Origin: Sphingomonas sp. ERG5
GTDB taxonomy: Bacteria > Pseudomonadota > Alphaproteobacteria > Sphingomonadales > Sphingomonadaceae
Direction of reading: 5' to 3'
DNA: 64,000 nt
Assembly: GCF_000803065.1 (NCBI RefSeq)
Contig: NZ_JSXI01000059.1
Coordinates: 100,910 to 164,909, forward strand
The position numbers and the translations under genes are program-made. The notes under the pieces were generated by a model. That model saw only the letters and a program-made list of their open reading frames with translations. It did no database searches and was not told the origin of the DNA. Positions 43,487-51,938 of this stretch are shown here, one piece after another. Within the stretch, counting starts at the first letter, position 1. Each line of letters opens with the position of its first letter.

Positions 43487-43604
43487 GGTTCTATCGTCCC
43501 TTGGACCGACAACGCACATCCGAAAGCCGCTGCCGGTCCGCCTCCGATGCACATTGGCCGATCGATCGGATGGCATAAATGACGTGGATCCGTTAAAAAC
43601 AGAC

Positions 43605-44543
43605 ATGCTCCATCGTGTCGGCCTGCTGCTTTTTCCGGATTATCAATTGCTCGATGCGGCTGGTCCGATGGCTGTCTTTGAGTCGGCCATTATCGAGGGC
43701 CGTCCAGTGTACGAAATCTGCCTCTTGTCGGCTGCGGGTGGTGCTATCCGCAGTTCCGGCGGCGCAATTCTCGAAACGATGCGACCGGAAGAAGCCGGTA
43801 TTATCGATACCGCACTCGTCTGCGGCGGTCTTGGCGCGCTAAACGCTGCGGTCGAACCATCCGTAGTGGATTTTCTGGTCGCGCACGCAAGATCGGGACA
43901 CAGGGTCGGCAGCATTTGCACGGGCGCATTCGTTCTGGCGTCCTTGGGGTTGCTGCAGGACAAGCGGGTGACGACACATTGGCGGTTCGCCACGGAACTT
44001 GCCCGGCGCTACCCAGGACTGAGCGTTGACGCTGATAGTATCTGGATCCGTGACGGATCATTGTGGACATCCGCAGGAGTCAGTGCCGGCATGGATCTGG
44101 CTCTTGCCTTCGTCACTGAGGATGTTGGTGAGGATATGGCCAGGCGGATCGCCCAGGAACTGGTCGTCTACTATCGCCGGCCCGGCGGTCAGTCGCAATT
44201 CTCAACGCTTTTGAAGGTCAGCCACACTGATGGCCGCTTCGCCCCGCTGCTTGGATGGATACGCGAGCATCTCGATCAGCCGCTCCATGTCGAGCGACTG
44301 GCCGGACAGGCAAATATGAGTCCCCGCAATTTCTCGCGGGCGTTCAAAATGGAAACAGGCGTGACGCCGGCCAAGGCTGTCGAGCAGATGCGCCTGGAAG
44401 TCGCGCGAGAATGGGTGGAGCGCGGTACCCATTCAATCGTCCATATTGCGGTCGCCACCGGATTCGGCGGCGCCGATCGGATGCGTAACGCCTTTGTTCG
44501 AGCCTTTGGTGTCCCGCCGCAAGCAATCCGCAGGACCTTCTGA
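43605..44543 (+). CDS. GlxA-type AraC regulator with DJ-1/PfpI domain
   Basis: A 312-residue regulator: the N-terminal DJ-1/PfpI domain (HRVGLLLFPDYQLLDAAGPM, GSICTGAFVLASLGLL, RVTTHWRFATELARRYPGL) binds an unknown effector. The C-terminal AraC HTH (RFAPLLGWIREHLDQPLHVE to HIAVATGFGGADRMRNAFVR) binds DNA. ATG at 43605 is used; the frame is open further upstream across the divergent promoter. It lies within the region flanked by tRNA-Leu repeats. Confidence 0.9.
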   Translation: MLHRVGLLLFPDYQLLDAAGPMAVFESAIIEGRPVYEICLLSAAGGAIRSSGGAILETMRPEEAGIIDTALVCGGLGALNAAVEPSVVDFLVAHARSGHRVGSICTGAFVLASLGLLQDKRVTTHWRFATELARRYPGLSVDADSIWIRDGSLWTSAGVSAGMDLALAFVTEDVGEDMARRIAQELVVYYRRPGGQSQFSTLLKVSHTDGRFAPLLGWIREHLDQPLHVERLAGQANMSPRNFSRAFKMETGVTPAKAVEQMRLEVAREWVERGTHSIVHIAVATGFGGADRMRNAFVRAFGVPPQAIRRTF

Positions 44544-44691
44544 GTAGACCCAACGTTCGAAGCGGCGGACGGATGGCCATCGACAGCACCGTAATAATTG
44601 TGGCGGTGGAGGCGTGTCGCCGCCAGGAACCGCGCTGCTTCAGTGTTATCCAAAAAGAGCCTGCGGAGGAGCTTCGAGCGCTTTCGGGAAC

Positions 44692-44709
44692 CTCAAAATC
44701 CGGTTCCGA
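44692..44709 (+). other. 18-bp tRNA-Leu-derived repeat, att-like
   Basis: CTCAAAATCCGGTTCCGA is identical to 41906-41923, the anticodon-loop to variable-arm part of tRNA-Leu(CAA). A GGCGGTTCGACCCC stretch like a T-arm follows, though diverged from the tRNA. The 5' half of a tRNA is absent. Same orientation as the tRNA, so this is what an attachment-site copy at the far end of an integrated segment would look like. Confidence 0.55.
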
Positions 44710-44823
44710 AAGGGGGAGGCGGTTCGACCCCGGACCCGACCCAACCGGTGCGATCGTGAAACGGCTGGCCGACTGTGTTGCTGCCGGCTTTCACCGGCTT
44801 CGGACAGGGAGTATATCCGGGTG

Positions 44824-45696
44824 ATGGTGCCGCTTCGCTTCATGCTTCTGGCCGCTGCGCTGATCAGTCAGCCGGCAGCATCGCGCGACGATGTGGAGCC
44901 GTGGACACCGGTCGGAATCGCGTCGGGCCGTTTCGAATCCCATGCCGCTTTCGATCCGGTGACCGGTGCCCTGTTCTTCGTGCGCAGCGCCCCGGACTTC
45001 TCCGGCTGGCGCATCCTTACCAGTCGCTGCTCGCCAATGGGCTGGACGCAACCAATCGACGCGCCATTTGCCGGGGATGGAGTCGAGGCCGATCCCTGGT
45101 TCGAGCGTGGCGGGCGAGGCCTGTGGTTCATTTCGACCCGTTCGACCGATGGCGTGCGTCGCAAGGATCTGGACGTCTGGCGTGTCGGACGTGACGCGCA
45201 AGGGCGTTGGGGCGTGCCCGAGCGTCTGCCTGCGCCGGTCAATTCCACCGGCAATGAATGGTTTCCGCGCATCGGCAAGGATGGCTGGCTCTATTTCGGA
45301 TCCGATCGCCCGGGTGGTCTGGGCAAGACCGACATCTGGCGCGCGCGCCGCAATGGCTCGCGCGGCTGGAAAGTCGAAAATGCCGGACCGGCGCTCAATG
45401 GCCCCGGCGACGAATATGAGGCATTGCCCGCGCCCGATGGCCGCTCGATGATCCTGATGGCAAGCGACGGCCTGTATCTCAGCCGGGCGACACGGAGCGG
45501 ATGGTCGAAGCGCGTCAGGCTTGGCGCGGCGATCAACGCCACGGGGTCGGAGATCGGAGCGCTGTTCTCGCCGAGCGGCCGCTCGTTGATGTTCGCGCGC
45601 GACCTGAAAGGATCCCGGAGCGGCGAGTTCTTCGTCTGGCACATCAATGGCCGTGAGGCATGGCCGCCATCCTGCCCGGGCGCGATTGCCAAATAG
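44824..45696 (+). CDS. Exported PD40/TolB-like beta-propeller protein
   Basis: A 290-residue protein with signal peptide VPLRFMLLAAALISQPAAS. The mature part has repeated PD40-type units: GALFFVRSAPDFSGWRILTS, GLWFISTRSTDGVRRKDLDV WRV, GWLYFGSDRPGGLGKTDIWRA and SLMFARDLKGSRSGEFFVW. Together they suggest a five- or six-bladed propeller that binds proteins or glycans in the periplasm. ATG at 44824 opens the signal peptide; upstream frame is non-coding. Confidence 0.78.
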   Translation: MVPLRFMLLAAALISQPAASRDDVEPWTPVGIASGRFESHAAFDPVTGALFFVRSAPDFSGWRILTSRCSPMGWTQPIDAPFAGDGVEADPWFERGGRGLWFISTRSTDGVRRKDLDVWRVGRDAQGRWGVPERLPAPVNSTGNEWFPRIGKDGWLYFGSDRPGGLGKTDIWRARRNGSRGWKVENAGPALNGPGDEYEALPAPDGRSMILMASDGLYLSRATRSGWSKRVRLGAAINATGSEIGALFSPSGRSLMFARDLKGSRSGEFFVWHINGREAWPPSCPGAIAK

Positions 45697-45770
45697 CGAT
45701 CTCCAACCCTTTTCTCCACCGCGAAATTGCCACTATGATGCTGTAATCGTTCGATTCTGGGAGAGTCGCC

Positions 45771-46004
45771 ATGAACGTCCATCTTTTTAGAAGCTCGGGT
45801 CGGATCTTCGCGGTCACTGCTGACGAGGCGGGCGATAATCTGCCCATGCGCTATGCGCCCTGGACCGGATTCAAGTCGGTCGAGATGATCCGGGGCGAGG
45901 CTATGCCCGGCGTCGAGGTGGATGAGTGTCTCGATGATATCGAGCGCTACGGCTTCCACCTGACCGATGCGCATGTCCGCATCACGGAGCAGGCGCTGGA
46001 CTGA
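45771..46004 (+). CDS. Small hypothetical protein, 77 residues
   Basis: MNVHLFRSSGRIFAVTADEA to HVRITEQALD, with GGGAGAG before the ATG. The alternating hydrophobic and charged pattern with YAPWTGFKSVEM suggests a compact alpha/beta domain. Not recognised. It is convergent with the GH13 gene. Confidence 0.65.
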   Translation: MNVHLFRSSGRIFAVTADEAGDNLPMRYAPWTGFKSVEMIRGEAMPGVEVDECLDDIERYGFHLTDAHVRITEQALD

Positions 46005-46019
46005 TCGCGTGACGGGCCT

Positions 46020-47621
46020 TTATCCGGCCCATTCCGCGATCACCGCCGCGAAGCCGCCGAGGCGCCAGCCATCGACTTGCCCGACACCATCGATCGTGCG
46101 CCACGAGCGCGGCGTCGCGGGATTCCAGTCCATGACGTCGGCCGAGAGGTTGAACACGCACAGCAGGCGCTGCTCCGGTGTCGCACGCTCGAAGGCAAGG
46201 ATCGCGTCGGATGCTTCGAGGATTGTCAGGCTGCCGGTCATCAGCGCCGGATTGGCATGGCGCAGCGCGATCAGCCGGCGGGTGACGTGGAGCAGGGATA
46301 GAGGGTCGCGTTCCTGCCGATCCACCGCCAGTGCAGCATGGTCCGGGCCCAGCGGCAGCCATGGTCTCGCAACCGAGAATCCAGCATGCGGCGCATCGGC
46401 GCGCCACGGCATCGGCGTGCGCACGCCGTCGCGCGACAGCGTCAGGGGCCAGTTGGCGATCGCCTCGGGGTCGCGCAGATCCTCGAATGCGATCTCGACC
46501 TGAGTCAGGCCCAATTCCTCGCCCTGATAGAGAAAGATATTACCGCGCAGGCACAGCAGCAGCGCCATCTTCATTTGCGCGAATGCATTGTGATGCTCAG
46601 GGGCTGCCCAGCGCGACAGGGCGCGGGGGGCGTCATGATTCTCGAACGCCCAGCTAGGCCAGCCAATGCCCGGCGCATCAGGCCATTCGGCAAGCGCGTC
46701 GCGTACCAGCGCTGGGGTCAGGGCAGGGGCGTAGAGGAAGTTGAAGCCGTATGCGCTGCTCAGCCGCTTCTCGCCCGACGTAAAGGCATGCATCTCCGCT
46801 TCCGGTGACGGCCCTGCGACCTCCGCCACGGTGAAGCGGTCGCCATCATAGCTGTCGATCACTGCGCGCACCCGTTCGAGCAGTAGCGGGATTTCCGGCT
46901 GACTCTGATTGTGGCGGTGCTGCTGATAATCGAACGGTCGCGTGCGCCGACCGGTGTCGGTCGCCGGCGGATTGTCGGTCAGTGCGGGATCGTGCATCGC
47001 AAAGTTGATCGCATCGATGCGGAAGCCGTCCACGCCGCGATCAAGCCAGAATCGGGCGATCTCCAGCGTTGCGTCCTGTACTGCTGGGTTGTGCTGATTG
47101 AGTTGCGGCTGTTCGCTGAGGAAGTTGTGCAGATAATATTGGCCGCGCCGCGCGTCCCAGGTCCAGGCTGGACCGCCGAACACCGACTGCCAGTTGTTCG
47201 GCGGCGACCCATCGGCTTTCGCGTCTGACCAGACATACCAGTCGGCGCGCGCGTTCGTTCGGTCGGCACGGCTTTCCTGGAACCAGGCATGCTGGTTCGA
47301 GCTATGCGAATAGACCTGGTCGATGATGATCTTCAGGCCCAGCGCGTGCGCCTGTGCGATCAGCACGTCGAATTGGGCGAGTGTGCCGAACACCGGATCG
47401 ACATTGCGGTAATCCGACACGTCATAGCCGAAATCGGCCATCGGCGAGGTGAAGAACGGCGACAGCCACACCGCATCGATACCGAGCGAAGCGATATGAT
47501 CGAGATGGCGGGTGATACCGGGCAGGTCGCCGATGCCATCGGCATTGGAGTCCGCGAAGCTGCGCGGATAGACCTGATAGATCACCGCGCCACGCCACCA
47601 GGGGAGGGAGCGCGTCGCCAT
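46020..47621 (-). CDS. GH13 alpha-glucosidase
   Basis: A 533-residue retaining alpha-glucosidase (oligo-1,6-/maltose-hydrolysing subfamily). Motifs: ADSNADGIGDLPGI, nucleophile Asp203 in GFRIDAINF, acid/base Glu267 in VAEVAG and Asp330 in FENHDAP. No signal peptide, so cytoplasmic. The ATG at 47621 follows the stop of the histidine kinase with no gap, so it is the last gene of a response regulator-kinase-glucosidase operon. Likely hydrolyses imported malto-oligosaccharides. Confidence 0.93.
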   Translation of the reverse strand: MATRSLPWWRGAVIYQVYPRSFADSNADGIGDLPGITRHLDHIASLGIDAVWLSPFFTSPMADFGYDVSDYRNVDPVFGTLAQFDVLIAQAHALGLKIIIDQVYSHSSNQHAWFQESRADRTNARADWYVWSDAKADGSPPNNWQSVFGGPAWTWDARRGQYYLHNFLSEQPQLNQHNPAVQDATLEIARFWLDRGVDGFRIDAINFAMHDPALTDNPPATDTGRRTRPFDYQQHRHNQSQPEIPLLLERVRAVIDSYDGDRFTVAEVAGPSPEAEMHAFTSGEKRLSSAYGFNFLYAPALTPALVRDALAEWPDAPGIGWPSWAFENHDAPRALSRWAAPEHHNAFAQMKMALLLCLRGNIFLYQGEELGLTQVEIAFEDLRDPEAIANWPLTLSRDGVRTPMPWRADAPHAGFSVARPWLPLGPDHAALAVDRQERDPLSLLHVTRRLIALRHANPALMTGSLTILEASDAILAFERATPEQRLLCVFNLSADVMDWNPATPRSWRTIDGVGQVDGWRLGGFAAVIAEWAG

Positions 47622-48974
47622 CTAGCGTGGTAACACGATGATTGCGTCGAGCCCGCCCTCGTGGCGATTCTCCAGTCGGATATCGCCGCCCGCATCGCGC
47701 ACGATCGCGCAGGCCAGGGCCAGGCCAAGGCCGATTCCGCCCGTTTCCTTGTTGCGCGATGTCTCCAGCCGGGTGAACGGGTCGAACACGTCGGTCAGCC
47801 GGTTTTCGGGAATACCCGGCCCCTGGTCGGCGACGACGATCCGCACTTGATGCGCTTCGCCGACCACGCTGACATTTGCGCTTACGCCATATTTGACCGC
47901 ATTCTCGATCAGGTTGCGGACTGCGCGGCGCATCAGCGAGGGACGCAGCCGCATCTGCAGACGCGGCATTTCGGCGAAGGTCACATCATGATCGAGATCG
48001 CGGAAATCCTCCACCACCGCATCGACCAGTGCCGCGAGATCGACTTCGGTCAGTGGTTCTGACGGACGCCCGAGCCGCGCCAGCGACAATATATCGTCGA
48101 GCGTGCGATTCATTTCCTCGATCGTGTCGGCCATCTTGCTGCGGTCGGTATCGTCTTCGACCGACTCGATCCGCACGCGCAGCGCGGCCAGTGGTGTGCG
48201 CAAATCGTGCCCGATCGCGCCGAGCATGCGATCCTTTTCGTCGAGCATCGCCGTGACGCGGAGCCGCAGCGCGTTGAATGCGGCGATCACGTCGCGCACG
48301 TCCTGCGGCCCACGCGGTTCAATCGGCACATCGATTTCGCCAGGCTTGAAGGCGCGCGCGGCCACCGCCAGCAATCGCAACGGGCGCGAGATGCGTCGCC
48401 CGATCCAGAGTACCGGCAACAGCACGATGCCGTACAGGATCAGCGTCTGGGCGATCAGCGACCAGAACAATGGCGCTTCGCTGCGTTGCCACGGCGTGCT
48501 CAGCACCAGCCAGCCGCGGCCGGGTTGCTCCACCGCAATGACCAGCTCGCCGCCCATGCGTGCGAAGCGGCTGGCACGGCGCGGGCCGAAGCGGTCGAGA
48601 TCCGGATCGTTCGGGTCGACCGGCCGGAGGCTGGTGGTGAGGTTGCGGAAGTGAAAACCGGCGTCGGTCAGCGCTTCCTTCATATTGTGCTCCACATCGC
48701 TGACATGCGGACCAGAGTCGGGTGCCGGCGGTTGGGCCGCGAGCCGGACACCGCCGCGCAGCCGCTCGTCCGGGCGCAACGGGCCGAGATTGAGCCGCTC
48801 GCTCGCATCGACGAAACGCGCCACGGCCGGGCCGATGACCAGCTGCAGCCGCAACTGCCGGCGACCTTCGAGCAGCATGGCGAAATTGATTGCCTGGGCG
48901 ACGAACAGGCCGATCGCGACAAGGAGTGCGATCTGGCCCGACAGGCTGTGCGGCCAGAGCCGGAGCCGCTTCAC
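47622..48974 (-). CDS. Sensor histidine kinase
   Basis: A 450-residue kinase: TM at about 12-34, periplasmic region with a long 60-190 sensor, second TM about 168-190, HAMP, H-box MLGAIGHDLRTPLAALRVRI, N-box RAVRNLIENAVKYG, G boxes VADQGPGIP and GGIGLGLALA. GTG start at 48974 overlaps the regulator stop (GTGA). It runs directly into the GH13 gene. Signal unknown. Confidence 0.92.
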   Translation of the reverse strand: MKRLRLWPHSLSGQIALLVAIGLFVAQAINFAMLLEGRRQLRLQLVIGPAVARFVDASERLNLGPLRPDERLRGGVRLAAQPPAPDSGPHVSDVEHNMKEALTDAGFHFRNLTTSLRPVDPNDPDLDRFGPRRASRFARMGGELVIAVEQPGRGWLVLSTPWQRSEAPLFWSLIAQTLILYGIVLLPVLWIGRRISRPLRLLAVAARAFKPGEIDVPIEPRGPQDVRDVIAAFNALRLRVTAMLDEKDRMLGAIGHDLRTPLAALRVRIESVEDDTDRSKMADTIEEMNRTLDDILSLARLGRPSEPLTEVDLAALVDAVVEDFRDLDHDVTFAEMPRLQMRLRPSLMRRAVRNLIENAVKYGVSANVSVVGEAHQVRIVVADQGPGIPENRLTDVFDPFTRLETSRNKETGGIGLGLALACAIVRDAGGDIRLENRHEGGLDAIIVLPR

Positions 48975-49708
48975 AATCGCGTGACTTCGGCCGCCAGCGT
49001 GTAGCCGCCGCCCCAGACCGTTTTGATCAGGTCCGGGTTCTTCGCGTCGAGTTCGATTTTGCGCCGCAACCGGCTGACCTGATTGTCGATTGCACGATCG
49101 AACGCGGCGGCCTCGCGCCCCTGGGTCAAATCGAGCAGCTGGTCGCGCGTCAGCATCTGGCGCGGGCGCGTCACCAGCGCGAGGAGCAGGTTATATTCGC
49201 CGGTCGAAAGCGGCACTGACACGCCTTCACGGTCGATCAACGCGCGCTCGCCCGACTTCAGCACCCATCCGGCAAAGGCGAACGACCCGCTGTCCGGCGC
49301 ATGCTGGCGCGTGCCTCCGGCGGCGGCACGGCGAAGAATGACTTTCACGCGAGCGGAAAGCTCGCGCGGTGAGAAGGGCTTCACAACATAGTCGTCGGCG
49401 CCCATTTCCAGGCCGACGATGCGGTCGGTCTCTTCGCTGCGCGCCGTGAGCAGGATGACGGGTGTATCGCTGGTCTCGCGGATATGTCGGCACAGGCTGA
49501 GGCCGTCTTCGCCCGGCATCATGATGTCGAGAATGACCAGGTCGATGGCATAGGCGGTCATGCGCGTGCGGGCGGCTTCGGCGTCGCCGGCCTGAGTCAC
49601 GCGGAAACCCTGTTTGGTCATATATTGCGCGAGCGGTTCGCGGATCGAGCGCTCATCATCGACGAGCAGCAGGTGCGGCGTGTCTCCCATCAGTTCGGGA
49701 CTTAGCAT
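48971..49708 (-). CDS. OmpR-family response regulator
   Basis: A 245-residue regulator: PHLLLVDDERSIREPLAQYM, phospho-Asp in DLVILDIMMPGEDG, Lys in YVVKPFSPRE, and winged helix ending NQVSRLRRKIELDAKNPDLI KTVWGGGYTL. ATG at 49708 is chosen, inside a longer open frame. Operon with kinase and glucosidase; the EF-hand gene lies 78 bases upstream in the same direction and could be part of the same unit. Confidence 0.92.
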   Translation of the reverse strand: MLSPELMGDTPHLLLVDDERSIREPLAQYMTKQGFRVTQAGDAEAARTRMTAYAIDLVILDIMMPGEDGLSLCRHIRETSDTPVILLTARSEETDRIVGLEMGADDYVVKPFSPRELSARVKVILRRAAAGGTRQHAPDSGSFAFAGWVLKSGERALIDREGVSVPLSTGEYNLLLALVTRPRQMLTRDQLLDLTQGREAAAFDRAIDNQVSRLRRKIELDAKNPDLIKTVWGGGYTLAAEVTRL

Positions 49709-49786
49709 GATAATTCTCAAGTGAAAGCGCCGGGCGGACAGCAGAATGAGGAGTGGCTGCCCGCCCGGCAACCGGCCAAGGGGGGA

Positions 49787-50488
49787 TTATTGGCCGGTAT
49801 CTGGTTTGGGCGCGTCGGCACCGGAGGGCGACGCCGGCACTGTGCCGGCACCGCCGCGCCACTTGCCACGCATCGCTTTCATCTTGTCGCGACCCGCCTC
49901 CATCTCGCCCTGGTCGATGAAGCCGTCACCATTGGCGTCGAGTTTGGCGAAGCGCTTGTCGTCCTGCACCCGCATCTCATCGCGGCTGATCCGGCCGTCG
50001 CCATTGGTATCGATGCGTTGGAGCATCTTCGCCCGATGATCGCCGCGCGGACCGCCTATGGCGGTGCCCGGTGTCGCTGGCTGGCCGTTCATGGCTCCGC
50101 GGCGCGCGCTCATAGCATCGCGCATGGCCTGCATCTCGTCTGCTGAAATCTTGCCGTCGCCGTTGGTGTCCATCCTGGCGAAGCGTTCGGCGGCCCTGGC
50201 CAGATAGGCGGCCTTGGTGATCGGCGCGGCGGCGTCGCCACCCGCTGCGGCCATACGGCCCGGGCGGCGCATTTCATCCCCGGCGATCTGGCCGTCGCCA
50301 TTCGCATCCATTCGGGCGAAGCGCGCCTCAGCCTGCGCCATATATTCGGCGCGTGAAACGGTGCCGTCATTATCGGTGTCGGCGCGCATCATGCCCGCGC
50401 CCCGCCCGGCCTGGCCAGGCGGGTTTGCGATGGCGACGCCGGCCAGCGCTGTGCTGGCAAGTGCGGCCGCAATCAGCAGCTTCTTCAT
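49787..50488 (-). CDS. Exported protein with five EF-hand loops
   Basis: A 233-residue secreted protein with signal peptide KKLLIAAALASTALAGVAIA. Five canonical 12-residue calcium loops are present: DTDNDGTVSRAE, DANGDGQIAGDE, DTNGDGKISADE, DTNGDGRISRDE and DANGDGFIDQGE. It is presumably a periplasmic Ca2+ binder, linked by position to the two-component system downstream. GAGGGAA precedes the ATG. No catalytic domain. Confidence 0.9.
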   Translation of the reverse strand: MKKLLIAAALASTALAGVAIANPPGQAGRGAGMMRADTDNDGTVSRAEYMAQAEARFARMDANGDGQIAGDEMRRPGRMAAAGGDAAAPITKAAYLARAAERFARMDTNGDGKISADEMQAMRDAMSARRGAMNGQPATPGTAIGGPRGDHRAKMLQRIDTNGDGRISRDEMRVQDDKRFAKLDANGDGFIDQGEMEAGRDKMKAMRGKWRGGAGTVPASPSGADAPKPDTGQ

Positions 50489-50679
50489 GACAATTCCCTC
50501 GCTACCTCAGACCGGGTCATCCGCGCCCTGGACCGTGTAGTGCACCGCGTGTGTCGCGACGCTGTGTCAGCATGGCGGAGAATTGTCGCAAATTGTCGCA
50601 GGCGGCGCGTTCGTCATGGCTCGCAGAATAAGACGTGATGGGATAATCGCGTCACCGGACCATTATTTGGGGGAACAGC

Positions 50680-51030
50680 ATGTTTGCGTTGATATTCATC
50701 ATGTCGCTGGCTCAATCTGCGCCGCCGGCGGACGACAAGGTCATCCCCCTGAAACCGCGCACGGATCCGGGAGACTGGTTTCCACTGGCTTCCTATCCGA
50801 AGGAAGCGCGCAAAGAGCACGCCGAGGGTCGTGTGTCGATCCAGCTCGACGTGGATGCGACTGGAAAACCAACCGCCTGCAGGGTAACCGCCTCGAGCGG
50901 TTTCGTGTCGCTGGACGAGCATACCTGCCGGATCGCCATGAAGACGGGCCGGTACACGCCGAAGCGCGTCAATGGCGTGGCGGTCCCAACTCAGACATTC
51001 ATTCGCAACGTGATCTGGAACTTGCGGTGA
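50680..51030 (+). CDS. TonB C-terminal-domain protein
   Basis: A 116-residue protein with a short hydrophobic N-terminus and one TonB_C-like domain: YPKEARKEHAEGRVSIQLDV DATGKP, ASSGFVSLDEHTCRIAMKTG RYTPK. It lacks the Pro-rich spacer of full TonB, so it probably is a periplasmic domain protein, not an energy transducer of its own. GGGGGAA lies before the ATG. Partner unknown. Confidence 0.78.
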   Translation: MFALIFIMSLAQSAPPADDKVIPLKPRTDPGDWFPLASYPKEARKEHAEGRVSIQLDVDATGKPTACRVTASSGFVSLDEHTCRIAMKTGRYTPKRVNGVAVPTQTFIRNVIWNLR

Positions 51031-51066
51031 TCACTGCCGCCACCGACCTGGAATCTGCTTTCCGTT

Positions 51067-51132
51067 GGTTTCGAGCGAAGTCGAGAAACACGCCATAAAC
51101 ACTGCGCCTCGTTTTTCGACCTCGCTCGAACC
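51067..51132. repeat. Sphingomonad-type TCGAG hairpin, copy 2
   Basis: Arms 51067-51089 (GGTTTCGAGCGAAGTCGAGA..) and 51111-51132 pair with few mismatches around a 21-base loop. The left arm resembles 19414-19435. It lies between the convergent TonB_C protein and thioesterase genes and probably works as a bidirectional terminator. The core TCGAGCGAAGTCGAGA is common in sphingomonad intergenic DNA. Confidence 0.65.
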
Positions 51133-51161
51133 GAAGGAACCTCAGGAAGCGGCGTGATACC

Positions 51162-51938
51162 CTAGGCGAAGATCGCCACGCTCTGCGCCCCCTGTGCGAT
51201 CGGCATCCCGTCGGCATTCCACATCGTCATGGTCTGGCTCGAACAGCCATTGCGGGCATGGTCCGATTTGGCCGAGAGCAGCCACCAGCCGTCGGTCGTT
51301 GCCGGCGTCGGGGTCAGCAGGTTGACGATCCAGGTCAGCGAACTGATCGGGGCTGGGGTCTTGCCGAGCAACTTGAACGCAGCGGGCGGGAGCGCGTCGG
51401 CCAGCGCCATCACCTGCACCATCGGGTCGAGCCCGTCATAGGCGCGCAGCCGCGCCCAGCGTAGCCATTCCGCTTCGCCCTTGGCCTCATCCTTCAAGTC
51501 GAAGAAGTTGAAGTTGCCCGTGAAGAACTCTTCCGGTCCGGTATACAGCTTTGTGTCGGGTGCCGGCGGACGCAATGTGGTGGCGAGGCCGCCTTCGAGC
51601 TCTATGCGCGATTCCTGGTCCGACATGAACACGAAGGTTGCACGGTAGCCGAGCCCGGCGTCGGACGCGATATCGGCCTGGATGAACGCCGCGTTGCGCC
51701 CCCGGCGCAGTTTGGTCGCGGTAACGGTGACCTCGCCCGACAAGGGGCCGATGAATGCGACCAGCGCGGAGCGGAGCGGCGGCAAATCGGGTTCGCAGGC
51801 TTGCGCGGCGTGCAGGGCGAGTGCGCTCGACAGGCCGCCATAGGCAGTCCGTCCCTGCAGCCAGCCCGCCGGGATCGTGACGCGGAAACCATCCTCGATC
51901 GGCGTCGCTGCCGCCAGGATATCGACGATCGGAATCAT
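51162..51938 (-). CDS. Acyl-CoA thioesterase family protein
   Basis: A 258-residue double hot-dog thioesterase: GWLQGRTAYGGLSSALALHA, LRSALVAFIGPLSGEVTVTA, RRGRNAAFIQADI in the first half and ISSLTWIVNLLTPTPATTDG WWLL in the second. This is the TesB-like family that hydrolyses acyl-CoA. ATG overlaps the acyl-CoA synthetase stop by four bases (51935-51938), so they are co-translated and presumably act on the same acyl chain. Confidence 0.85.
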   Translation of the reverse strand: MIPIVDILAAATPIEDGFRVTIPAGWLQGRTAYGGLSSALALHAAQACEPDLPPLRSALVAFIGPLSGEVTVTATKLRRGRNAAFIQADIASDAGLGYRATFVFMSDQESRIELEGGLATTLRPPAPDTKLYTGPEEFFTGNFNFFDLKDEAKGEAEWLRWARLRAYDGLDPMVQVMALADALPPAAFKLLGKTPAPISSLTWIVNLLTPTPATTDGWWLLSAKSDHARNGCSSQTMTMWNADGMPIAQGAQSVAIFA

